A stretch of 40,407 bases of DNA from an uncultured Erysipelotrichaceae bacterium (GTDB taxonomy: Bacteria > Bacillota_I > Bacilli_A > Erysipelotrichales > Coprobacillaceae). The position numbers were made by a program, and so were the translations under genes. The notes below the pieces were generated by a model, which was not told the DNA's origin, ran no database searches, and saw only the letters and a list, made by a program, of their open reading frames with translations. The stretch spans positions 1 through 40,407 of the forward strand of contig CAMTOK010000007.1 in the NCBI GenBank assembly GCA_947074115.1. The letters run 5' to 3'. Of this stretch, positions 1 through 8,424 are shown in pieces. The stretch's first letter is position 1, and each line of letters begins with the position of its first letter.

Positions 1-2
1 AT

Positions 3-53
3 CCTGGTGACCTTGAATTTAATTCGACAGTATTTTTATATGTAAATGAATAA
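3..53 (+). CDS. Possible C-terminal tail of a gene cut by the window edge
   Basis: The frame starting at base 3 is open from the window edge for 16 codons and ends in TAA. It reads PGDLEFNSTVFLYVNE, an ordinary-looking beta-rich tail. It could be the last residues of a gene lying to the left. No family can be named from so few residues. In other Bacillota the gene before truB is rbfA, and this tail does not look like RbfA. Confidence 0.2.
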   Translation, partial: PGDLEFNSTVFLYVNE

Positions 54-213
54 ACTTTAAATTAAGGCAATGAAACTATTCGATTATGGAATTCAGCCTA
101 AATTTTATCTGATAATGTTATATAATATACGTGTCGCAGGAGCGATAGAAGGTTTTAAATAATGAAGCCAGTCATTGATATTTTTAGAAAGAATATAATA
201 TTTCTAATACTAA

Positions 214-417
214 TCGAGGGGATTAATATATGATAGAAAGACTGCGGATTTATTAAATGAAGAAAACATGTTCAGACATATTATAGGGTTATTGTTTGGG
301 GAAGTACACATCGGGTCATATTGATCTACTGCTGATCATCTGAACATAAGTTTTGATACAAGTATTGTTAAGTTAATTAGTCGTCGATTAACTGGCATGA
401 TTTTTATAAATAAATAG
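214..417 (+). pseudogene. Decayed helix-turn-helix-like reading frame
   Basis: One frame stays open from 214 to a TAG at 415-417, interrupted only by a TGA at 322-324. The part after the stop reads STADHLNISFDTSIVKLISR, which has the spacing of a MarR- or BlaI-like recognition helix pair (small-residue, LNIS, then T-S-I-V-K-L-I). The part before it is a helical FRHIIGLLFGEVHIGSY segment. There is no convincing start codon or ribosome site in frame. The best reading is a remnant of a small regulator. The family is a guess, and chance openness in A+T-rich DNA cannot be excluded. Confidence 0.25.
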
Positions 418-600
418 GGGCTATTTATAAAATGATAAAATACTAATTTATAGAGTGATGCATAATATATTCACGCTATAACCATCATCTCACTTTGTTT
501 TCTTACATAAGGTGAATGTCTATAAGAAAAAATATTATTGTTAACTTCTTCTCTTTTTGGTGAACACACTGACTTATAGCCATACACTTATCGTCATAAA

Positions 601-615
601 TGAAACAACGTTTCA
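601..615. promoter_or_regulatory. Palindromic operator-like site
   Basis: TGAAACAACGTTTCA consists of 6-bp inverted arms (TGAAAC / GTTTCA) around a 3-bp centre. It resembles operators of LacI-family regulators but is one base longer than a cre box. It lies about 125 bp before the truB promoter, and no intact gene is close enough to be an obvious target. Confidence 0.25.
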
Positions 616-680
616 CGATCAATTTTACTCCTACTGTATAGATCGGACACCTTCTTATGACCACAAACTATAAAACTCTT

Positions 681-713
681 AAAAATAACACAAATCGCCT
701 TGTGTTATTTTTT
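681..713. terminator. Bidirectional intrinsic terminator
   Basis: AATAACACAA and TTGTGTTATT form a perfect stem around the loop ATCGCC. It is preceded by a run of A and followed by a run of T, so it could end transcripts from either side. It insulates truB from the gene-poor stretch to the left. Confidence 0.65.
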
Positions 714-725
714 CTTTCCTCTTTT

Positions 726-755
726 TTGACTCTTAAATTATATATGTGATATACT
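726..755 (+). promoter_or_regulatory. truB promoter (sigma-A, extended -10)
   Basis: TTGACT, 18 bp, then TATACT preceded by TG one base upstream (extended -10). The predicted start near 762 leaves a leader of only about 10 nt before the truB ATG, so the ribosome site GGTGAT sits almost at the 5' end of the mRNA. Confidence 0.7.
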
Positions 756-771
756 TATATGCGGTGATAGA

Positions 772-1608
772 ATGGATGGTATATTATTAATAAATAAAGA
801 AGCAGGTATGACAAGCCATGATGTTGTTGGTAAAGTTCGATATCTGTTAAAAACAAAGAAAGTTGGGCATTGTGGAACACTTGATCCAGATGCGACTGGA
901 GTTCTTGTTTTGTGTATTGGAAAAGCAACGAAAGCGCTCCAATTTCTAACAAGTGATTCAAAAGAATACATAGCGACTTTGTCGCTTGGAAGTTTTACTG
1001 ACACGTATGATGCAAGTGGTGTCATCTTAGAAGAAAAAGAGTTTAGTGGGGTAAGTGGTGTAGAAGATGTTCTTCATTCATTTTTAGGTGAACAGGAACA
1101 GATTCCTCCAATATATTCGGCTATTAAAGTGAATGGAAAAAAACTATATGAATATGCAAGAAATAATGAAGAGGTTAAAATAGAACCACGACATATTTGT
1201 ATAGAGAATATAGAATTGTTAAATCAAAAAGACCATCTCATTACTTTTAAAGCTTTATGTTCAAAAGGAACGTATATACGTTCACTCTGTGTTGATATTG
1301 CAAAAAAATTGGGATACCCAGGACATATGGCGACACTTCAAAGAACAAAGTCAGGGGCTTTTCTACTAGAAGACTGTTACACATTAGAGGATGTTAAAAA
1401 TGGTAACTTTAAGATGTTGTCAATAGAAGAGGCGTTTTCTGATTATGAAAAATTTATTGTTGAAGATGAAAATATTGTTTATCATGGTAAACTTATTAAA
1501 AGTGATATCGATCATGATGTTGTTGTTACGAATAAAGACGGTAAAGTTTTGGCAGTCTATGGGCCACATCAAGATGGTTATTTGAAAAGTATAAGAGGAT
1601 TGTTTTAA
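772..1608 (+). CDS. truB: tRNA pseudouridine(55) synthase TruB
   Basis: TruB converts U55 of the T-loop of most tRNAs to pseudouridine in the cytosol. The 278-residue protein has the family signature GTLDPDATGVL at 35-45, with D38 as the expected catalytic aspartate. It also has the N-terminal LLINKEAGMTS segment and the later KGTYIRSL motif. The length is near the family norm, with only a short C-terminal domain. The start is the first ATG, preceded by GGTG. It overlaps ribF by TAATG, so the two are probably translationally coupled. RbfA and InfB, usual upstream partners, are not here; the upstream DNA is decayed. Confidence 0.97.
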   Translation: MDGILLINKEAGMTSHDVVGKVRYLLKTKKVGHCGTLDPDATGVLVLCIGKATKALQFLTSDSKEYIATLSLGSFTDTYDASGVILEEKEFSGVSGVEDVLHSFLGEQEQIPPIYSAIKVNGKKLYEYARNNEEVKIEPRHICIENIELLNQKDHLITFKALCSKGTYIRSLCVDIAKKLGYPGHMATLQRTKSGAFLLEDCYTLEDVKNGNFKMLSIEEAFSDYEKFIVEDENIVYHGKLIKSDIDHDVVVTNKDGKVLAVYGPHQDGYLKSIRGLF

Positions 1609-2528
1609 TGAAAAGAATTCAATTAAGTGAAAAAGAAATAAATGCTCTCGATCCAATTTGTGTCGCATTAGGATTTTTTGATGGATTACATAAAGGACAT
1701 ATGGCACTCGTAGATGAGGTTATTGATTATAGTGAACAACATGATATGGTTAAAGCGGTTATGACTTTTGATCATTATCCTCAATATGTCTTGGGTTATG
1801 TTAAAGAAGAAAACGTTATTACAACAATTGCTGATCGTGAAAAATTACTTAAGGAAAAAGGAATCGACTATTTATTTGTCATTGAATTTACAAAAGAAGT
1901 CGCAACACTCACACCACAAGAATTTATTGAAGAATATTTAATAAAACAAAATATAAAAGCAATAGTTTGTGGTTTTGACTTTAGATTTGGTTCGAAAAAT
2001 GCAGGTCAGTTATCTGATTTAGAAGCAATTCCAAATACACACTTAAGTGTGATTGAACCAGTTATTTACAAAGGAGAAAAGATTTCATCGTCTCGTATTA
2101 GAGAAAATCTAGATATGGGAAATGTAGAAGAAATTAGTGAATTGTTAGGTCGCCCATATGTGATTAATGGGAATGTTATAAAGGGAAGGCAAATAGGAAG
2201 AACGATTGGTTTTCCTACAGCGAATTTAGAATACTTAAAGTATTACTTACCAAAGAATGGTGTTTACGCTGTAAAGGTTCTCATTGGAGAACAGGATTAC
2301 ATGGGAATGTGTAATGTTGGTGTTAACCCAACTGTTGGTGAATTAAATAAACGTTCCTTAGAAGTGAATATATTTGACTTTGAAGGCGATTTGTATAATC
2401 AAAACATCAATATTGCGTTTTACAAACGTATGAGAGAAGAAATGATGTTTAATGGGGTTGATCAATTAAAAAATCAATTAAGCCAAGATCAAAAAGCTAT
2501 TATATCTTATTTTAACAACAAGTCGTAA
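1608..2528 (+). CDS. ribF: Bifunctional riboflavin kinase / FAD synthetase RibF
   Basis: RibF makes FMN from riboflavin and then FAD. The 306-residue protein has an N-terminal nucleotidyltransferase domain with GFFDGLHKGH (HKGH at 28-31) and the SSSRIR segment near 163-168. The C-terminal flavokinase domain carries GRTIGFPTANL and GVYAVKV. Both domains look intact, so both reactions are expected. Translation starts inside the truB stop codon (TAATG). The end of the gene forms one arm of a hairpin, with the stop codon in its loop. Confidence 0.96.
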   Translation: MKRIQLSEKEINALDPICVALGFFDGLHKGHMALVDEVIDYSEQHDMVKAVMTFDHYPQYVLGYVKEENVITTIADREKLLKEKGIDYLFVIEFTKEVATLTPQEFIEEYLIKQNIKAIVCGFDFRFGSKNAGQLSDLEAIPNTHLSVIEPVIYKGEKISSSRIRENLDMGNVEEISELLGRPYVINGNVIKGRQIGRTIGFPTANLEYLKYYLPKNGVYAVKVLIGEQDYMGMCNVGVNPTVGELNKRSLEVNIFDFEGDLYNQNINIAFYKRMREEMMFNGVDQLKNQLSQDQKAIISYFNNKS

Positions 2529-2544
2529 TGCTTGTTGTTTTCTT
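2514..2544 (+). terminator. Weak terminator overlapping the ribF stop
   Basis: AACAACAAG and CTTGTTGTT form a 9-bp stem whose 8-nt loop contains the ribF stop codon. It is followed by a short imperfect T-run. The stem is A+T-rich, so termination may be partial. Confidence 0.45.
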
Positions 2545-2589
2545 ATGACTAAATTTTATGATTTTAGACATAATAAAACAGGTGATAAA

Positions 2590-3447
2590 ATGAGTATTTA
2601 CATAAAATTACTTATCGCAAGTCTATTTTGGGGAACCAATATCGTTGTGATGAAGTTATTATTGAAAGAAGTTCCTTTTTTAACAGTTGCTTTAATGAGA
2701 GTCGTTTTGTCATGCCTTTTTATAGGGCTATTTATGTTATTTAAAAAAGAAAATTTCAAGATTAAGAATATCAAAAGTGTATTTATTATTTCAATTCTAG
2801 GAATTTATTTGAATTTTGTTTTTACATTTCTAGGTATGAATGAAGTAAAAGGTATCGAAAATGCATTTTTAAATGCTCTAGCACCAGCAGTCACGATTGT
2901 TATTGGTTTTCTTTTTTTTAAAGAACGGTATAATAAATATGAATATATTGCTTTTGGTGTTTCAGTGTTAGCGTTCTTAATTTCAATACGATTTCAAGTC
3001 TTTTCATTACAGCTTGGATTCTACTATTTGTTCATAGGTATGATTTGTTATATGATAGGGAATATGTTGATTTCTAAACAAAATGTAAAACGGAATCTGA
3101 CCTTTGTCTTTTATCAACTCTTACTCAGTGTCCCTTTTCTTATTGTTCACGCTACAATAAAAGATCAAATAAGTTTGGCACCATTTTTTGAATTGTCTTG
3201 GTGGTTAATCTTATTGTTTATTGTTGTCTCAGGTATAGGATTCGCCTGGATTCAAGCGAGTTACTTGGAAGCGATAGAAAAAATAGGGGTTTTAAAAACA
3301 AGTATGTTTTTAAGTATCAATCCTATTATCACATATATAGAATCATTAATTTTCTTAAATGAAGATCTCGATTTTATTCATATTATTAGTTTTGCATGTG
3401 TATCAGTCAGTTTCTTTCTTGTTTATAAGCAAAAAGTGAAACAATAA
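2590..3447 (+). CDS. EamA/DMT-family membrane transporter
   Basis: This is a 285-residue, very hydrophobic protein with about ten predicted membrane helices. It is organised as two EamA repeats, the usual drug/metabolite transporter layout. The opening IKLLIASLFWGTNIVVMKLL is typical of the first EamA helix, including the FWG motif. The ATG at 2590 is preferred over one 45 nt upstream because AGGTGA lies at good spacing before it. The substrate cannot be predicted. It sits between ribF and rpsO, which are neighbours in B. subtilis, so it looks like an insertion. The proximity to ribF raises the possibility of flavin-related transport, but nothing in the sequence shows this. Confidence 0.88.
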   Translation: MSIYIKLLIASLFWGTNIVVMKLLLKEVPFLTVALMRVVLSCLFIGLFMLFKKENFKIKNIKSVFIISILGIYLNFVFTFLGMNEVKGIENAFLNALAPAVTIVIGFLFFKERYNKYEYIAFGVSVLAFLISIRFQVFSLQLGFYYLFIGMICYMIGNMLISKQNVKRNLTFVFYQLLLSVPFLIVHATIKDQISLAPFFELSWWLILLFIVVSGIGFAWIQASYLEAIEKIGVLKTSMFLSINPIITYIESLIFLNEDLDFIHIISFACVSVSFFLVYKQKVKQ

Positions 3448-3457
3448 TGACTATGTC

Positions 3458-3485
3458 TTGACAAAAAGTGAAATATGTTTATAAT
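3458..3485 (+). promoter_or_regulatory. rpsO promoter (sigma-A)
   Basis: TTGACA, 16 bp, TATAAT: both hexamers match the sigma-A consensus fully. It lies just after the transporter stop codon, and transcription should start near 3492. The strength suits a ribosomal protein gene. Confidence 0.85.
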
Positions 3486-3491
3486 AATCAT

Positions 3492-3566
3492 TGCGGCAAC
3501 ATCTAGGATATATGAGTCCTCGACCTATACCTTGGAGTTAGCTAAGTTTAAATAGGAGGAAATACA
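3492..3566 (+). promoter_or_regulatory. Candidate S15 autoregulatory leader of rpsO
   Basis: The leader can form CUUGG(3531-3535)/CUAAG(3542-3546), which contains adjacent G-U and G-C pairs. This is the motif S15 reads in 16S rRNA and in known rpsO leaders. An outer helix CCUAU(3524-3528)/AUAGG(3552-3556) would cover the first bases of the AGGAGG ribosome site. The same CCUA can instead pair with UAGG at 3504-3507, giving two exclusive folds. Autoregulation by S15 is known in other bacteria. That it operates here is inferred from hand folding. Confidence 0.45.
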
Positions 3567-3833
3567 ATGTTAACTAAAGCTGAAAAAACGGCAATCATGC
3601 AAGAATATGCAACTAAAGAAGGAGATACAGGTTCTCCAGAAGTACAAGTAGCTGTATTAACTGCAGATATCAACAAATTAAACCAACATTTCAAAGTACA
3701 CAAAAAAGATTATCATTCAAACAGAGGTCTTTTAAAGAAAATCGGTAGAAGAAGAGATTTATTAAAATACTTAAAAAATACTGATCTTGAAAGATACACA
3801 ACTTTATGTGCTAGATTAGGATTAAGAAGATAG
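3567..3833 (+). CDS. rpsO: 30S ribosomal protein S15
   Basis: This 88-residue primary rRNA-binding protein of the small-subunit platform also contributes to an inter-subunit bridge. It is full length. It has the expected [12 protein letters not shown]-terminal segment, the [11 protein letters not shown] loop that contacts 16S helices, and [12 protein letters not shown] strong AGGAGG site precedes the ATG. It is probably its own transcription unit, with a consensus promoter, a structured leader and a perfect terminator. Confidence 0.98.
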   Translation: MLTKAEKTAIMQEYATKEGDTGSPEVQVAVLTADINKLNQHFKVHKKDYHSNRGLLKKIGRRRDLLKYLKNTDLERYTTLCARLGLRR

Positions 3834-3860
3834 ATATTGAGAAATCAATATCTTTTTTTT
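3832..3860 (+). terminator. rpsO terminator
   Basis: AGATATTGA and TCAATATCT form a perfect 9-bp stem with a GAAA tetraloop, followed by a run of T. The left arm begins inside the rpsO stop codon. Confidence 0.9.
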
Positions 3861-3893
3861 ATATCTTTATAAGAAAATTAACGAAAAAAGTCA

Positions 3894-3922
3894 TATCTTT
3901 TTAGTCCCATTTCAATTATAAT
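3894..3922 (+). promoter_or_regulatory. Probable mgtE promoter
   Basis: A perfect TATAAT lies at 3917-3922, with only a poor T-rich -35 region 17 bp upstream. The predicted start near 3929 coincides with the first base of the proposed leader helix P1. Confidence 0.5.
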
Positions 3923-3928
3923 TAAACC

Positions 3929-4027
3929 GATAAATGTCACGAAAGGATGTGGTATTAGTGAAACGTTTAGATAACCCTGATGGTCCCCAGATACAGATAA
4001 TACTACAAATATGGAGGGACATTTATG
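3929..4027 (+). ncRNA. Structured leader RNA / candidate riboswitch of mgtE
   Basis: Two nested helices are visible. P1 pairs AUAAAUGUC (3930-3938) perfectly with GACAUUUAU (4018-4026), the latter including the first two bases of the mgtE start codon. P2 pairs GUGGUAUUA (3949-3957) with UAAUACUAC (3998-4006), with one G-U pair. The inner loop facing P1 holds the purine-rich ACGAAAGGAU on one side and the ribosome site GGAGG (4013-4017) on the other. An alternative pairing, GUCCC (3983-3987) with GGGAC (4016-4020), would break P1 and mask the ribosome site differently. The layout suits control of translation initiation. Conserved M-box blocks that I know are not apparent. Mg2+ is the natural ligand guess from the gene, but this is inference. 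Confidence 0.5.
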
Positions 4028-5383
4028 GAAGAGAATTTAGTATTTATTGAAAACCAAATTAAAGAATTATTAGAGAATAAAAAGTTTCATCAAATAAAAG
4101 ATATATTACATGAATTAAATGAGGCAGATATAGCAGAAATCATAGAAACGATAGAAGATCGTGATCATATCGTCAGAATCTTTAGATTATTATCTAAAGA
4201 TATTGCGGCAGAGGTTTTTGCATATATCCCTGTTGAATATGAACAAATTATTATTGAGTCATTAACTAAAAAAGAAGTTGGACAAATTGTTGACGAATTG
4301 TTCAGTGATGATGCGGTAGATATGTTAGAAGAAATGCCGGCTAATGTTGTTAAAAAAGTACTTGAATCTTCAAGTCCTGAAACACGTAAAATGATCAATA
4401 ACTTATTAAAGTATCCTGAAGATTCAGCGGGAAGTATTATGACTGTTGAGTTAGTGGATTTAAGAACATACATGACAATGAAAGACGCTATAACGCGTAT
4501 TCGATTAACAGGTGTTGATAAAGAAACAATTAATACTTGTTATGTAACAGATGCACAAAAGCATCTGTTAGGAATTGTTACCCTAAGAGAAATTATTTTA
4601 GCTGAAGAAGATGAATTGATCAAAGATGTTATGACTGAAAACATTATTACTGCTCACACACTTGATGATCAAGAGGAAGTCGTGAGACAATTCCAAAAGT
4701 ATGACTTTGGTTCAATGCCTGTTGTTGATAATGAAAATCGTTTGGTTGGTATTATTACAGCTGATGATATCATGGATATCATCGAAGAAGAAGCAACAGA
4801 GGATATTGAAATGATGGCTGCGATTACACCAACAGATCAGCCATATATGAAAACATCTGTTTTTGACACATATAAAAAGAGAATACCTTGGTTATTGTTG
4901 TTGATGATTTCAGCATCAATTACAGGTAAAATTATACAAGGTTTTGAAGCGGCGCTATCAACTTATGTTATCTTAACAGCGTTTATTCCAATGTTGATGG
5001 ATACAGGAGGGAACTGTGGTGCCCAAGCATCAGTTTCAGTCATTCGTGCGATTTCATTAAATGAAGTTGAGTTTTCTGAGTTACCTAAGGTTATGATGAA
5101 AGAGTTGCGTGTCGCTGTTATGATTGGTGGAACATTATCAATAGCGAATTTCCTTAAAATATTACTTATTGATCAAACATCGATGCAAGTCGCTATTGTT
5201 GTTTGTTTAACACTCTTTGTGACGGTTATAGTAGCGAAATTTGTTGGGTGCTCCTTACCAGTCTTGGCAAATAAACTTGGATTTGATCCAGCGGTAATGG
5301 CAAGTCCGTTTATTACAACAATTGTTGATGCGCTGTCATTGATTGTCTATTTCAATGTTGCTGGGGTCTTATTAGGACTATGA
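4025..5383 (+). CDS. mgtE: MgtE-type magnesium transporter
   Basis: This 452-residue homodimeric Mg2+ channel of the inner membrane has its gating domain in the cytosol. Order of domains: helical MgtE-N superhelix (about 1-130), a CBS pair (about 135-255, with SIMTVELVDL and SMPVVDNENRLVGIIT), a plug helix, then five membrane helices from about 285. The pore region FIPMLMDTGGNCGAQAS and the last helix with DPAVMASPFITTIVDALSL are conserved. In this family a conserved aspartate there coordinates Mg2+. It lies between rpsO and pnp, normally adjacent genes, and its leader looks riboswitch-like. Confidence 0.96.
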   Translation: MEENLVFIENQIKELLENKKFHQIKDILHELNEADIAEIIETIEDRDHIVRIFRLLSKDIAAEVFAYIPVEYEQIIIESLTKKEVGQIVDELFSDDAVDMLEEMPANVVKKVLESSSPETRKMINNLLKYPEDSAGSIMTVELVDLRTYMTMKDAITRIRLTGVDKETINTCYVTDAQKHLLGIVTLREIILAEEDELIKDVMTENIITAHTLDDQEEVVRQFQKYDFGSMPVVDNENRLVGIITADDIMDIIEEEATEDIEMMAAITPTDQPYMKTSVFDTYKKRIPWLLLLMISASITGKIIQGFEAALSTYVILTAFIPMLMDTGGNCGAQASVSVIRAISLNEVEFSELPKVMMKELRVAVMIGGTLSIANFLKILLIDQTSMQVAIVVCLTLFVTVIVAKFVGCSLPVLANKLGFDPAVMASPFITTIVDALSLIVYFNVAGVLLGL

Positions 5384-5391
5384 TTATAATG

Positions 5392-5416
5392 AAAGTCATA
5401 CGTGGTATGACTTTTT
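5392..5416 (+). terminator. mgtE terminator
   Basis: AAAGTCATAC and GTATGACTTT form a perfect 10-bp stem with a 3-nt loop and a T-run, 8 nt after the mgtE stop. Confidence 0.85.
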
Positions 5417-5505
5417 ATTTTGTTTAAAATGACTATCTTATTGATAGAAATTGTTATATTTGTAAAAAATAAATATATAGGTGATTGTGATAGGAAAAGA
5501 GATAT

Positions 5506-5534
5506 TTGACAAACTTTTCTTTATTGTATATACA
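5506..5534 (+). promoter_or_regulatory. Possible distal pnp promoter
   Basis: A perfect TTGACA, 17 bp, then TATACA. It would start transcription near 5541, far upstream of pnp, so it could serve pnp or an unseen small RNA. Confidence 0.4.
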
Positions 5535-5635
5535 TCTTTCAAAGTTGATGTTAAAATGTGAAAGAATATCGCTTGAGTTGTAGTGATGATTCCTATACGT
5601 ATTTGTAAAAGCATTGAATAATACAAAAGAATTGT

Positions 5636-5663
5636 TTGTTATTAGTATAAATTATGCTATAAT
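5636..5663 (+). promoter_or_regulatory. Proximal pnp promoter
   Basis: TTGTTA, 16 bp, then TATAAT with TG one base upstream (extended -10). The predicted start is near 5670, about 24 nt before the pnp ATG. Confidence 0.7.
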
Positions 5664-5693
5664 ATGTAAGATAATAAATGAGGTGGATAAAAA

Positions 5694-7829
5694 ATGGCAA
5701 AACAAGTATTTAGTTGTGATTTTTTTGGAAAAAAATTAACAGTAGAAACAGGAGAATTAGCGAAACAAGCAAATGGTTCTGTTTTAGTTCGTTATGATGA
5801 CACGGTGATTTTATCAACTGCAGTTGCAGGAAAAACACCTAAAGATGTAGACTTTTTTCCACTAACAGTTACATATGAAGAAAAATTATATTCAGTTGGA
5901 AAAATTCCAGGTGGATTCTTAAAAAGAGAAGGACGTCCTAGTGAACATGGGACATTGACAGCACGTATGATTGATAGACCAATTCGTCCATTATTTGCGG
6001 ATGGTTTTAGAAATGAAGTGCAAGTCGTTAATACAGTATTATCTGTAGATCAAAATGCATCACCAGAAATGGCAGCAATGTTAGGAGCGTCGTTAGCGTT
6101 ATGTTTATCTGATATTCCTTTCAATGGACCAATTGCTGGTGTTAATGTCGGTTTAGTTGATGGAAAGTATACAATCAATGCTGGACCTGAAGAATTAGTT
6201 GATAGTTTAATCAACTTAGAAGTTGCTGGGACAAAAGAAGCAATTAACATGGTAGAAGCAGACGCTAAAGAAGTGAGCGAAGAAGTGATGTTAGAAGCTT
6301 TATTATACGGACATGAAGCAATTAAAACATTAATCGCATTCCAAGAAGAAATTGTTGCTGAATGTGGTAAAGAAAAAATTGATATCCCATTATTTGAATT
6401 GGATGAAACATTAGTTAATGAAATTAACACTATGGCATTTGATCGTATTGTTAAAGCAGTTCAAATTCCTGGAAAACTTGAAAGATATGGCGCAATTGAT
6501 GATATCTTTGATGAAGTGATTGCTGATTTTGAAGCAAGAGAATATGCTGATTTAAAAGAACAAGCAAAAGTCATGAAACAAGTAAAAATCATTTTACATG
6601 ATATTGAAAAAGAAGAAGTAAGACGTTTAATTACTGAAGAAAAAGTAAGACCTGACGGTAGAAAGATTGATGAAGTGCGTCCTCTAGATTCACAAATTGA
6701 TTTATTACCAAGAGTTCACGGTTCGGCTTTATTTACGAGAGGTGAAACACAAGTTTTATCTGTATGTACATTAGGAGCTTTAGGTGAACATCAAAAAATT
6801 GATGGTTTAGGTTTAGAAGATCAAAAGAGATTTATGCATCACTATAACTTCCCTCCATACTCAGTTGGAGAAACAGGAAGAATGGGTGCACCTGGACGTC
6901 GTGAAATCGGACATGGAGCTTTAGGAGAAAGAGCGTTGGCTCAAGTTATTCCTTCTGAAGATGCATTCCCATACACAATCCGTGTTGTTTCTGAAGTTCT
7001 TGAATCTAATGGTTCATCATCACAAGGTTCAATCTGTGCATCATCTATGGCTTTAATGGCTGCAGGTGTACCAATCACAAATCCAGTAAGTGGAGTTGCG
7101 ATGGGACTTGTTAAAAAAGGTGATGACTATACAATCTTAACTGATATTCAAGGTATGGAAGATCATTTAGGAGATATGGACTTTAAAGTTGCAGGAACTA
7201 AAAACGGAATCTGTGCTTTACAAATGGATATTAAAATTGATGGTATTACAAAAGAAATCTTAGAAGAAGCTTTATCTCAAGCGAAAATTGGTCGTCAAGA
7301 AATTATGGATACAATGTTATCTGCAATTAATGAACCAAGAGAAGTCTTAAGTGAATATGCACCAAAAGTATTTATGATGAGAATTGAACCAGAACAAATT
7401 AAAGATGTTATTGGGCCTGGTGGTAAAAACATCAATGAAATCATTGAAAAATCAAATGATGTTAAAATTGATATTGAACAAGATGGTCGTGTAACAATTT
7501 ATCACTTTGATCAAGATGCTATCAACAATGCTGCAAGATTAATTGCAAATATCGTAAGAAAAGCTAAAGTTGATGAAATCTATGATGGTAAAGTTGTTCG
7601 TGTTGAAGATAAATATGCTTTCATTGAATTATTTGAAGGAACAAATGGATTCTTACATGTAGGAGATGTTGCTCATGAAAGAATTAACAAAGTTTCTGAT
7701 GTCTTAAAATTAGGAGATATCACAAAAGTTCAAGTTTCTAAAATTACTGATAAAGGAGTTAATGTTTCTAGAAAAGCATTATTACCAAAACCAGTAGTTA
7801 AAAAAGAAGAAAAACCAACACATGAATAA
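5694..7829 (+). CDS. pnp: Polyribonucleotide nucleotidyltransferase (PNPase)
   Basis: PNPase degrades RNA 3' to 5' with phosphate, releasing nucleoside diphosphates, as a trimeric ring. The 711-residue protein has the standard order: RNase PH 1 (about 1-215), helical linker, RNase PH 2 (about 310-540, with [17 protein letters not shown] and the catalytic-region [19 protein letters not shown]), then KH ([15 protein letters not shown]) and S1 ([20 protein letters not shown]). The start is preceded by GAGGTGG. The last codons overlap maf by 8 nt, so maf probably depends on pnp translation. Confidence 0.97.
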   Translation: MAKQVFSCDFFGKKLTVETGELAKQANGSVLVRYDDTVILSTAVAGKTPKDVDFFPLTVTYEEKLYSVGKIPGGFLKREGRPSEHGTLTARMIDRPIRPLFADGFRNEVQVVNTVLSVDQNASPEMAAMLGASLALCLSDIPFNGPIAGVNVGLVDGKYTINAGPEELVDSLINLEVAGTKEAINMVEADAKEVSEEVMLEALLYGHEAIKTLIAFQEEIVAECGKEKIDIPLFELDETLVNEINTMAFDRIVKAVQIPGKLERYGAIDDIFDEVIADFEAREYADLKEQAKVMKQVKIILHDIEKEEVRRLITEEKVRPDGRKIDEVRPLDSQIDLLPRVHGSALFTRGETQVLSVCTLGALGEHQKIDGLGLEDQKRFMHHYNFPPYSVGETGRMGAPGRREIGHGALGERALAQVIPSEDAFPYTIRVVSEVLESNGSSSQGSICASSMALMAAGVPITNPVSGVAMGLVKKGDDYTILTDIQGMEDHLGDMDFKVAGTKNGICALQMDIKIDGITKEILEEALSQAKIGRQEIMDTMLSAINEPREVLSEYAPKVFMMRIEPEQIKDVIGPGGKNINEIIEKSNDVKIDIEQDGRVTIYHFDQDAINNAARLIANIVRKAKVDEIYDGKVVRVEDKYAFIELFEGTNGFLHVGDVAHERINKVSDVLKLGDITKVQVSKITDKGVNVSRKALLPKPVVKKEEKPTHE

Positions 7830-8385
7830 AATTATTCTTGCATCGTCTTCACCAAGACGAAAAGAATTATTAGAAAAAGCAGGCATCGATTTTATAATCG
7901 ATGCTTCTTCTATAGAAGAGGTTATGAATGATAGCTTACCTCTAACTCAACGTTTGATCAATCTCGCGTATGATAAGGGATTTCCAATTCATCAAAAATA
8001 TCAACAAGATGTTGTCATCAGTGCTGATACAATTGTCTATCATGAAGGTGATATCATTGGGAAAGCAGAGAATGAAGATGAAGCGAGAAAAACACTTTTA
8101 AGATTAAGTCAATCTACGCACGTCGTTTATACATCAGTTTGCGTATTTAGAGGTGAAGATGTGATCTCGTTTGTTGATTCCACACGCGTGACATTTAAAG
8201 ATATATCGACTGACATAGATGATTATATAACATCATTGGAGTGGGTTGGTAAAGCTGGTGCTTATGGTATTCAAGGGGCAGCAGAATGTTTTGTGTCATC
8301 TGTAGAAGGAGATAAGGATAATGTCATAGGTCTTCCTATAACACATTTGAAAGCATTGTTACAATTAGAAGGCATTATAGAATAG
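7822..8385 (+). CDS. maf: Maf nucleotide pyrophosphatase
   Basis: Maf proteins hydrolyse non-canonical or excess nucleoside triphosphates to monophosphates. This 187-residue protein has the hallmark [13 protein letters not shown] at 4-16, the [11 protein letters not shown] metal-site segment and the [11 protein letters not shown] motif. It is full length. The start overlaps the pnp end by 8 nt. In B. subtilis maf sits between spoIIB and radC. Here that place is empty and maf is attached to pnp instead, which suggests relocation. Confidence 0.95.
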   Translation: MNKIILASSSPRRKELLEKAGIDFIIDASSIEEVMNDSLPLTQRLINLAYDKGFPIHQKYQQDVVISADTIVYHEGDIIGKAENEDEARKTLLRLSQSTHVVYTSVCVFRGEDVISFVDSTRVTFKDISTDIDDYITSLEWVGKAGAYGIQGAAECFVSSVEGDKDNVIGLPITHLKALLQLEGIIE

Positions 8386-8407
8386 AAAGAAATTTCTATT
8401 CTTTTTT
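8380..8407 (+). terminator. pnp-maf terminator
   Basis: GAATAGAAA and TTTCTATTC form a perfect stem with a GAAA loop and six T. The left arm overlaps the maf stop codon. Confidence 0.85.
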
Positions 8408-8424
8408 ATTTATTGGTTTTTTTC

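Larger units (their letters stand above)
5417..5693 (+). other. mgtE-pnp intergenic region
   Basis: About 280 bp without a gene. It holds two possible promoters (5506-5534 and 5636-5663). Short frames on either strand lack ribosome sites, and I see no convincing RNA gene. If the first promoter is used, pnp mRNA carries an approximately 150-nt leader. PNPase leaders are often processed and autoregulated, but no strong stem is evident here. Confidence 0.5.

Noticed and set aside
480-640. Short minus-strand frame starting GTG in the left region
   Set aside because: About 34 codons with only a loose purine-rich site, no family features and decayed surroundings.
3929-4027. Fluoride-riboswitch or M-box identity for the mgtE leader
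   Set aside because: Scattered short matches to the fluoride motif (GATG, AAAC, CTGATGG) occur, but the required stem P1 and the pseudoknot do not form. The M-box conserved blocks are not present. Left as an unassigned leader.
3958-4050. GTG-started 30-codon upstream frame overlapping the mgtE start
   Set aside because: No well-placed ribosome site, and the proposed RNA helices run through it. A leader peptide is possible but unsupported.
5438-5626. 62-residue minus-strand frame between mgtE and pnp
   Set aside because: No ribosome site, low-complexity hydrophobic composition, opposite to all neighbours. Chance openness in A+T-rich DNA.
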